Shown here: positions 12,658 to 23,611 of the stretch, in pieces
How positions within the stretch are numbered: the stretch's first letter is position 1
Layout: every line of letters starts with the position of its first letter
NCBI GenBank assembly: GCA_007844125.1
Contig: CM017561.1
Coordinates: 65,712,438-65,776,437, forward strand
Direction: 5' to 3'
Source: Sinonovacula constricta
Taxonomy: Eukaryota; Mollusca; Bivalvia; Cardiida; Solecurtidae
Length of the DNA: 64,000 nt
Position numbers and translations under genes: made by a program
The notes under the pieces: generated by a model
Seen by the model: the letters and a program-made list of their open reading frames with translations, nothing else
What the model was told of the DNA's origin: nothing
Database searches by the model: none

Positions 12658-15600
12658 GTGTGTCGTGCAGCCAATGTCAGGGACACCTTTATACTCACTA
12701 TAACATACCGGTGTGTGTGTAGAGCAGCCAATATCAGGGACACCTATATACTCACTATAACATATTGGTGTGAGTCGTGCAACCAATATCAGGGACACCT
12801 TTATACTCACTATAACATACCGGTGTGTGTCGTGCAGCCAATGTCAGGGACACCTTTATACTCACTATAACATACCGGTGTGAGTCGTGCAACCAATATC
12901 AGGGACACCTTTATGCTCACTATAACATACCGGTGTGTGTCGTGCAGCCAATGTCAGGGACACCTTTATACTCACTATAACATACTGGTGTGAGTCGTGC
13001 AACCAATATCAGGGACACCTATATACTCACTATAACATACCGGTGTGAGTCGTGCAACCAATATCAGGGACACCTATACTCACTATAACATACCGGTGTG
13101 AGTCGTGCAGCCAATATCAGGGACACCTTTATACTCACTATAACATACCGGTGTGTGTCGTGCAGCCAATGTCAGGGACACCTTTATACTCACTATAACA
13201 TACCGGTGTCTGTCGTGCAGCCAATATCAGGAACACCTTTATACTCACTATAACATACCGGTGTGTGTCGTGCAGCCAATGTCAGGGACACCTTTATACT
13301 CACTATAACATACCGGTGTGTGTCGTGCAAACAATATCAGGGACACCTTTATACTCACTATAACATACCGGTGTGTGTCGTGCAGCCAATGTCAGGGACA
13401 CCTTTATACTCACTATAACATACCGGTGTGAGTCGGGCAGCCAATGTCAGGGACACCTTTATACTCACTATAACATACCGGTGTGAGTCGGGCAGCCAAT
13501 ATCAGGGACACCTACATACTCACTATAACATACCGGTGTGAGTCGGGCAGCCAATATCAGGGACACCTTTATACTCACTATAACATACCGGTGTGTGTCG
13601 TGCAGCCAATATCAGGGACACCTATATACTCACTATAACATACCGGTGTGAGTCGTGCAGCCAATATCAGGGACACCTTTATACTCACTATAACATACCG
13701 GTGTGTGTCGTGCAGCCAATGTCAGGGACCCCTTTATACTCACTATAACATACTGGTGTGAGTCGTGCAACCAATATCAGGGACACCTATATACTCACTA
13801 TAACATACCGGTGTGAGTCGTGCAACCAATATCAGGGACACCTTTATACTCACTATAACATACTGGTGTGAGTCGTGCAACCAATATCAGGGACACCTTT
13901 ATACTCACTATAACATACCGGTGTGTGTCGTGCAGCCAATATCAGGGACACCTTTATACTCACTATAACATACCGGTGTGAGTCAGGCAGCCAATGTCAG
14001 GGACACCTTTATACTCACTATAACAAACCGGTGTGAGTCGGGCAGCCAATATCAGGGACACCTATATACTCACTATAACATACCGGTGTGAGTCGGGCAG
14101 CCAATATCAGGGACACCTTTATACTCACTATAACATACCGGTGTGTGTCGTGCAGCCAATGTCAGGGACACCTTTATACTCACTATAACATACTGGTGTG
14201 AGTCGTGCAACCAATATCAGGGACACCTATATACTCACTATAACATACCGGTGTGAGTCGTGCAACCAATATCAGGGACACCTTTATACTCACTATAACA
14301 TACTGGTGTGAGTCGTGCAACCAATATCAGGGACACCTTTATACTCACTATAACATACCGGTGTGTGTCGTGCAGCCAATACCAGGGACACCTATATACT
14401 CACTATAACATACCGGTGTGAGTCGGGCAGCCAATATCAGGGACACCTATATACTCACAATAACATACCAGTGTGTGTCGTGCAGCCAATATCAGGGACA
14501 CCTATATACTCACTATAACATACCGGTGTGAGTCGGGCAGCCAATGTCAGGGACACCTATATACTCACTATAACATACTGGTGTGAGTCGTGCAACCAAT
14601 ATCAGGGACACCTTTATACTCACTATAACATACCGGTGTGAGTCGGGCAGCCAATATCAGGGACACCTATATACTCACTATAACATACCGGTGTGTGTCG
14701 TGCAGCCAATGTCAGGGACACCTTTATACTCACTATAACATACCGGTGTGTGTCGTGCAAACAATATCAGGGACACCTTTATACTCACTATAACATACCG
14801 GTGTGTGTCGTGCAGCCAATATCAGGGACACCTTTATACTCACTATAACATACCGGTGTGCGTCGTGCAGCCAATATCAGGGACACCTTTATACTCACAA
14901 TAACATACCGGTGTGAGTCGGGCAGCCAATATCAGGGACACCTTTATACTCACAATAACATACCGGTGTGAGTCGTGCAGCCAATATCAGGGACACCTTT
15001 ATACTCACAATAACATACCGGTGTGAGTCGGGCAGCCAATGTAAGGGACACCTTTATACTTACTATAACATACCAGTGTGCGTCGTGCAACCAATATCAG
15101 GGACACCTTTATACTCACAATAACATACCGGTGTGAGTCGGGCAGCCAATATCAGGGACACCTATATACTCACTATAACATACCGGTGTGTGTCGTGCAG
15201 CCAATGTCAGGGACACCTTTATACTCACTATAACATACCGGTGTGTGTCGTGCAAACAATATCAGGGTCACCTTTATACTCACTATAACATACCGGTGTG
15301 TTTCGGGCAGCCAATATCAGGGACACCTTTATACTCACTATAACATACCGGTGTGAGTCGGGCAGCCAATATCAGGGACACCTATATACTCACTAAAACA
15401 TACCGGTGTGTGTCGTGCAAACAATATCAGGGACACCTATATACTCACTATAACATACCGGTGTGTGTCGTGCAGCCAATGTCAGGGACACCTATATACT
15501 CACTATAACATACCGGTGTGTGTCGTGCAGCCAATATCAGGGACACCTTTATACTCACTATAACATACCGGTGTGTGTCGTGCAGCCAATGTCAGGGACA

Positions 15601-17281
15601 CCTTTATACTCACTATAACATACCGGTGTGTGTGTAGAGCAGCCAATATCAGGGACACCTATATACTCACTATAACATATTGGTGTGAGTCGTGCAACCA
15701 ATATCAGGGACACCTTTATACTCACTATAACATACCGGTGTGTGTCGTGCAGCCAATGTCAGGGACACCTTTATACTCACTATAACATACCGGTGTGAGT
15801 CGTGCAACCAATATCAGGGACACCTATATACTCACTATAACATACCGGTGTGAGTCGTGCAACCAATATCAGGGACACCTATATACTCACTATAACATAC
15901 CGGTGTGAGTCGTGCAGCCAATATCAGGGACACCTTTATACTCACTATAACATACCGGTGTGCGTCGTGCAGCCAATATCAGGGACACCTTTATACTCAC
16001 TATAACATTCCGGTGTGTGTCGTGCAGCCAATATCAGGGACACGTTTATACTCACTATAACATACCGGTGTGTGTCGTGCAGCCAATATCAGGGACACCT
16101 TTATACTCACTATAACATACCGGTGTGTGTCGTGCAGCCAATGTCAGGGACACCTATATACTCACTATAACATACCGGTGTGTGTCGTGCAGCCAATGTC
16201 AGGGACACCTATAAACTCACTATAACATACCGGTGTGTGTCGTGCAGCCAATATCAGGGACACGTTTATACTCACTATAACATACCGGTGTGTGTCGTGC
16301 AGCCAATATCAGGGACACCTTTATACTCACTATAACATACCGGTGTGTGTCGTGCAGCCAATATCAGGGACACGTTTATACTCACTATAACATACCGGTA
16401 TGTGTCGTGCAGCCAATATCAGGGACACCTTTATACTCACTATAACATACCGGTGTGTGTCGTGCAGCCAATGTCAGGGACACCTTTATACTCACTATAA
16501 CATACCGGTGTGTGTCGTGCAGCCAATATCAGGGACGCCTTTATACTCACTATAACATACCGGTGTGTGTCGTGCAGCCAATATCAGGGACACGTTTATA
16601 CTCACTATAACATACCGGTGTTTGTCGTGCAGCCAATATCAGGGACACCTTTATACTCACTATAACATACCGGTGTGTGTCGTGCAGCCAATGTCAGGGA
16701 CACCTTTATACTCACTATAACATACCGGCGTGTGTCGTGCAGCCAATATCAGGGACACGTTTATACTCACTATAACATACCGGTGTTTGTCGTGCAGCCA
16801 ATGTCAGGGACACCTTTATACTCACTATAACATACCGGTGTGTGTCGTGCAGCCAATATCAGGGACACGTTTATACTCACTATAACATACCGGTGTGTGT
16901 CGTGCAGCCAATATCAGGGACACCTTTATACTCACTATAACATACAGGTGTGTGTCGTGCAGCCAATATCAGGGACACCTTTATACTCACTATAACATAC
17001 CGGTGTGCGTCGTGCAGCCAATATCAGGGACAGCTTTATACTCACTATAACATACCGGTGTGTGTCGTGCAGCCAATATCAGGGACACCTTTATACTCAC
17101 TATAACATACCGGTGTGTGTAGTGCAGCCAATATCAGGGACACCTTTATACTCACTATAACATACCGGTGTGTGTAGTGCAGCCAATATCAGGGACACCT
17201 GTATACTCACTATAACATACCGGTGTGTGTGTAGAGCAGCCAATATCAGGGACACCTTTATACTCACTATAACATACCGGT
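12658..17281. repeat. Higher-order block, copy I of a ~4.6-kb tandem duplication
   Basis: This block and the following one (17282 to about 21950) carry the same ordered series of rare unit variants: a +2-bp GTGTGTGTAGAGCAGCC unit, ATGCTCAC, GGTGTCTGTCG, GGACCCCTT, AATACCAGG, GGACGCC and GGACAGC. The offset is 4624 bp, rising to 4626 after a 2-bp deletion near 13075 and to 4681 after one extra unit near 19.87 kb in copy II. Few point differences are visible, so the duplication is recent compared with the unit amplification. Confidence 0.85.
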
Positions 17282-20200
17282 GTGTGTCGTGCAGCCAATG
17301 TCAGGGACACCTTTATACTCACTATAACATACCGGTGTGTGTGTAGAGCAGCCAATATCAGGGACACCTATATACTCACTATAACATATTGGTGTGAGTC
17401 GTGCAACCAATATCAGGGACACCTTTATACTCACTATAACATACCGGTGTGTGTCGTGCAGCCAATGTCAGGGACACCTTTATACTCACTATAACATACC
17501 GGTGTGAGTCGTGCAACCAATATCAGGGACACCTTTATGCTCACTATAACATACCGGTGTGTGTCGTGCAGCCAATGTCAGGGACACCTTTATACTCACT
17601 ATAACATACTGGTGTGAGTCGTGCAACCAATATCAGGGACACCTATATACTCACTATAACATACCGGTGTGAGTCGTGCAACCAATATCAGGGACACCTA
17701 TATACTCACTATAACATACCGGTGTGAGTCGTGCAGCCAATATCAGGGACACCTTTATACTCACTATAACATACCGGTGTGTGTCGTGCAGCCAATGTCA
17801 GGGACACCTTTATACTCACTATAACATACCGGTGTCTGTCGTGCAGCCAATATCAGGAACACCTTTATACTCACTATAACATACCGGTGTGTGTCGTGCA
17901 GCCAATGTCAGGGACACCTTTATACTCACTATAACATACCGGTGTGTGTCGTGCAAACAATATCAGGGACACCTTTATACTCACTATAACATACCGGTGT
18001 GTGTCGTGCAGCCAATGTCAGGGACACCTTTATACTCACTATAACATACCGGTGTGAGTCGGGCAGCCAATGTCAGGGACACCTTTATACTCACTATAAC
18101 ATACCGGTGTGAGTCGGGCAGCCAATATCAGGGACACCTACATACTCACTATAACATACCGGTGTGAGTCGGGCAGCCAATATCAGGGACACCTTTATAC
18201 TCACTATAACATACCGGTGTGTGTCGTGCAGCCAATATCAGGGACACCTATATACTCACTATAACATACCGGTGTGAGTCGTGCAGCCAATATCAGGGAC
18301 ACCTTTATACTCACTATAACATACCGGTGTGTGTCGTGCAGCCAATGTCAGGGACCCCTTTATACTCACTATAACATACTGGTGTGAGTCGTGCAACCAA
18401 TATCAGGGACACCTATATACTCACTATAACATACCGGTGTGAGTCGTGCAACCAATATCAGGGACACCTTTATACTCACTATAACATACTGGTGTGAGTC
18501 GTGCAACCAATATCAGGGACACCTTTATACTCACTATAACATACCGGTGTGTGTCGTGCAGCCAATATCAGGGACACCTTTATACTCACTATAACATACC
18601 GGTGTGAGTCAGGCAGCCAATGTCAGGGACACCTTTATACTCACTATAACAAACCGGTGTGAGTCGGGCAGCCAATATCAGGGACACCTATATACTCACT
18701 ATAACATACCGGTGTGAGTCGGGCAGCCAATATCAGGGACACCTTTATACTCACTATAACATACCGGTGTGTGTCGTGCAGCCAATGTCAGGGACACCTT
18801 TATACTCACTATAACATACTGGTGTGAGTCGTGCAACCAATATCAGGGACACCTATATACTCACTATAACATACCGGTGTGAGTCGTGCAACCAATATCA
18901 GGGACACCTTTATACTCACTATAACATACTGGTGTGAGTCGTGCAACCAATATCAGGGACACCTTTATACTCACTATAACATACCGGTGTGTGTCGTGCA
19001 GCCAATACCAGGGACACCTATATACTCACTATAACATACCGGTGTGAGTCGGGCAGCCAATATCAGGGACACCTATATACTCACAATAACATACCAGTGT
19101 GTGTCGTGCAGCCAATATCAGGGACACCTATATACTCACTATAACATACCGGTGTGAGTCGGGCAGCCAATGTCAGGGACACCTATATACTCACTATAAC
19201 ATACTGGTGTGAGTCGTGCAACCAATATCAGGGACACCTTTATACTCACTATAACATACCGGTGTGAGTCGGGCAGCCAATATCAGGGACACCTATATAC
19301 TCACTATAACATACCGGTGTGTGTCGTGCAGCCAATGTCAGGGACACCTTTATACTCACTATAACATACCGGTGTGTGTCGTGCAAACAATATCAGGGAC
19401 ACCTTTATACTCACTATAACATACCGGTGTGTGTCGTGCAGCCAATATCAGGGACACCTTTATACTCACTATAACATACCGGTGTGCGTCGTGCAGCCAA
19501 TATCAGGGACACCTTTATACTCACAATAACATACCGGTGTGAGTCGGGCAGCCAATATCAGGGACACCTTTATACTCACAATAACATACCGGTGTGAGTC
19601 GTGCAGCCAATATCAGGGACACCTTTATACTCACAATAACATACCGGTGTGAGTCGGGCAGCCAATGTAAGGGACACCTTTATACTTACTATAACATACC
19701 AGTGTGCGTCGTGCAACCAATATCAGGGACACCTTTATACTCACAATAACATACCGGTGTGAGTCGGGCAGCCAATATCAGGGACACCTATATACTCACT
19801 ATAACATACCGGTGTGTGTCGTGCAGCCAATGTCAGGGACACCTTTATACTCACTATAACATACCGGTGTGAGTCGGGCAGCCAATATCAGGGTCACCTT
19901 TATACTCACTATAACATACCGGTGTGTGTCGTGCAAACAATATCAGGGTCACCTTTATACTCACTATAACATACCGGTGTGTTTCGGGCAGCCAATATCA
20001 GGGACACCTTTATACTCACTATAACATACCGGTGTGAGTCGGGCAGCCAATATCAGGGACACCTATATACTCACTAAAACATACCGGTGTGTGTCGTGCA
20101 AACAATATCAGGGACACCTATATACTCACTATAACATACCGGTGTGTGTCGTGCAGCCAATGTCAGGGACACCTATATACTCACTATAACATACCGGTGT

Positions 20201-21950
20201 GTGTCGTGCAGCCAATATCAGGGACACCTTTATACTCACTATAACATACCGGTGTGTGTCGTGCAGCCAATGTCAGGGACACCTTTATACTCACTATAAC
20301 ATACCGGTGTGTGTGTAGAGCAGCCAATATCAGGGACACCTATATACTCACTATAACATATTGGTGTGAGTCGTGCAACCAATATCAGGGACACCTTTAT
20401 ACTCACTATAACATACCGGTGTGTGTCGTGCAGCCAATGTCAGGGACACCTTTATACTCACTATAACATACCGGTGTGAGTCGTGCAACCAATATCAGGG
20501 ACACCTATATACTCACTATAACATACCGGTGTGAGTCGTGCAACCAATATCAGGGACACCTATATACTCACTATAACATACCGGTGTGAGTCGTGCAGCC
20601 AATATCAGGGACACCTTTATACTCACTATAACATACCGGTGTGCGTCGTGCAGCCAATATCAGGGACACCTTTATACTCACTATAACATTCCGGTGTGTG
20701 TCGTGCAGCCAATATCAGGGACACGTTTATACTCACTATAACATACCGGTGTGTGTCGTGCAGCCAATATCAGGGACACCTTTATACTCACTATAACATA
20801 CCGGTGTGTGTCGTGCAGCCAATGTCAGGGACACCTATATACTCACTATAACATACCGGTGTGTGTCGTGCAGCCAATGTCAGGGACACCTATAAACTCA
20901 CTATAACATACCGGTGTGTGTCGTGCAGCCAATATCAGGGACACGTTTATACTCACTATAACATACCGGTGTGTGTCGTGCAGCCAATATCAGTGACACC
21001 TTTATACTCACTATAACATACCGGTGTGTGTCGTGCAGCCAATATCAGGGACACGTTTATACTCACTATAACATACCGGTGTGTGTCGTGCAGCCAATAT
21101 CAGGGACACCTTTATACTCACTATAACATACCGGTGTGTGTCGTGCAGCCAATGTCAGGGACACCTTTATACTCACTATAACATACCGGTGTGTGTCGTG
21201 CAGCCAATATCAGGGACGCCTTTATACTCACTATAACATACCGGTGTGTGTCGTGCAGCCAATATCAGGGACACGTTTATACTCACTATAACATACCGGT
21301 GTTTGTCGTGCAGCCAATATCAGGGACACCTTTATACTCACTATAACATACCGGTGTGTGTCGTGCAGCCAATGTCAGGGACACCTTTATACTCACTATA
21401 ACATACCGGCGTGTGTCGTGCAGCCAATATCAGGGACACGTTTATACTCACTATAACATACCGGTGTTTGTCGTGCAGCCAATGTCAGGGACACCTTTAT
21501 ACTCACTATAACATACCGGTGTGTGTCGTGCAGCCAATATCAGGGACACGTTTATACTCACTATAACATACCGGTGTGTGTCGTGCAGCCAATATCAGGG
21601 ACACCTTTATACTCACTATAACATACAGGTGTGTGTCGTGCAGCCAATATCAGGGACACCTTTATACTCACTATAACATACCGGTGTGCGTCGTGCAGCC
21701 AATATCAGGGACAGCTTTATACTCACTATAACATACCGGTGTGTGTCGTGCAGCCAATATCAGGGACACCTTTATACTCACTATAACATACCGGTGTGTG
21801 TAGTGCAGCCAATATCAGGGACACCTTTATACTCACTATAACATACCGGTGTGTGTAGTGCAGCCAATATCAGGGACACCTGTATACTCACTATAACATA
21901 CCGGTGTGTGTGTAGAGCAGCCAATATCAGGGACACCTTTATACTCACTA
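17282..21950. repeat. Higher-order block, copy II of the ~4.6-kb tandem duplication
   Basis: Second copy of the block at 12658-17281. It has one extra 55-bp unit near 19866-19920 and private substitutions, such as CAGTGACACC near 20992. Copy I has its own, such as CCGGTATGTG near 16395. After about 21950 the array passes into divergent edge units. Confidence 0.85.
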
Positions 21951-23561
21951 TAACATACCGGTGTGAGTCGGGCAGCCAATATCAGGGACACCTTTATACT
22001 CACTATAACATACAGGTGTGAGTCGGGCAGCCAATATCAGGGACAACTTTATACTCACTTTAACATACCGGTGTGGGTCGGGCAGCCAATATCAGGGACA
22101 CCTTTATACTCACTATAACATACCGGTGTGTGTCGTGCAGCCAATATCAGGGACACCTTTATACTCACTATAACATACCGGCGTGTGTCGTGCAGCCAAT
22201 ATCAGGGACACCTTTATACTCACTTTAACATACCGGTGTGTGTCGTGCAGCCAATATCAGGGACACCATTATACTCACTATAACATACCGGTGTGAGTCG
22301 GGCAGCCAATATGAGGGACACTTTTATACTCACTTTAACATACCGGCGTGTGTCGTGCAGCCAATATCAGGGACACCTTTATACTCACTTTAACATACCG
22401 GTGTGAGTCGGGCAGCCAATATCAGGGACACCTGTATGCTCACTTTAATATACCGGCGTGTGTCGTGCAGCCAATATCAGAGACACCTTTATACTCACTT
22501 TAACATACCGGTGTGTGTCGTGCAACCAATATCAGGGACACCTTTATACTCACTATAACATACCGGTGTGTGTCGTGCAGCCAATATCAGGGACACCTTT
22601 ATACTCACTATAACATACCGGTGTGTGTCGTGCAACCAATATTAGGGACACCTGTATATTCACTTTAACATACAGGTGTGCGTCGTGCAACCAATATCAG
22701 GGACACCTTTGTACTTACTATAACATACCAGTGTGTGTCGGGCAGCCAATATCAGGGACACCTTTATACTCACTTTAACATACCGGTCTGTGTCGTGCAG
22801 CCAATGTCAGGGACACCTGTATACTCACTATAACATACCGGTGTGCGTCGTGCAACCAATATCAGGGACACCTATATACTCACTTTAACATACAGGTGTG
22901 TGTCGTGCAACCAATATCAGGGACACCTATATACTCACTTTAACATACAGGTGTGTGTCGTGCAACCAATATCAGGGACACCTGTATACTCACTATAACA
23001 TACTGGTGTGTGTCGTGCAGCCAATATCAGGGACACCTGTATACTCACTTTAACATACAGGTGTGTGTCGTGAAGCCAATATCAGGGACACCTTTATACT
23101 CACTATAACATACAGGTGTGTGTCGTGCAACCAATATCAGGGACACCTTTATACTCACTTTAACATACAGGTGTGCGTCGTGCAGCCAATATCAGGGACA
23201 GTAATCGAAATACTAGAATATTGCATTTTTGTGTGCTATTCCTAATATAGATTAATATTTATTGTACAACGATGTACATAACTGCTTGATGTTGTTATTA
23301 ATGTGTAATCATTGTGTCCTTGTTTATGATTTTTACATGTTATTTTCCGTGTTTATTTACACATTTATCGAAATTAAGTCTCTATTTATCTATCAGCATG
23401 CAGTCAAATGCGTTTAAAACAACAACAACGACATCATGTTTAACTGGAAGTTAAACAATACTTTCACCAAATTCTCCACTTCTGCAATGCTTTAGAAACT
23501 ACATGTGTTTATAACATTTATTATACGAATGCTTTTATGGGACCTTTTTCGTGTATTTCAG

Positions 23562-23611
23562 GTTCCATGTTGTATCATCCATTAGGCACAGTATGGACCG
23601 AAAATAGACAG
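23562..23611 (+). CDS. Sulfotransferase gene, penultimate exon
   Basis: A 50-nt exon between TTCGTGTATTTCAG and GTAAGTCTA. Read in the frame of the next exon it gives two leading bases and 16 codons (SMLYHPLGTVWTENRQ) without a stop, and its end phase matches the next exon exactly. The internal ATG (23567) could start translation, but the protein would then lack a membrane anchor, so this is more likely an internal exon. Confidence 0.65.

Larger units (their letters stand above)
4619..23200. repeat. 18.6-kb satellite array, 55-bp unit, ~338 copies
   Basis: A head-to-tail array of a 55-bp unit (with rare 53-57 bp units) starts at CCGGTATGTG and ends in ATCAGGGACA. A typical unit runs CGGTGTGTGTCGTGCAGCC, AATATCAGGGACACC, TTTATACTCACTATAACATAC. 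It is more GC-rich than its flanks. Because 55 is not a multiple of 3, short open frames appear as shadows with Cys/Tyr-rich peptides (for example the identical 70-residue frames at 12658, 15573, 17282 and 20254); these are not genes. Variation is concentrated at few positions (see findings). Units at the right edge (22.0-23.2 kb) are the most divergent. It is satellite or large minisatellite DNA. A centromeric role is not shown; no CENP-B-like box is visible. Confidence 0.97.

Noticed and set aside
4619..23200. CRISPR array
   Set aside because: The units are contiguous 55-bp copies with no unique spacers, in a eukaryotic genome with introns and retrotransposons.
4619..23200. Centromeric satellite call
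   Set aside because: Higher-order structure alone is not proof; no CENP-B-like box or other centromere evidence is visible.
5284..23245. Many Cys/Tyr-rich open frames within the satellite array, some identical in four places
   Set aside because: They start at GTG, follow the 55-bp repeat through all three frames and recur only because the DNA repeats. No gene signals.
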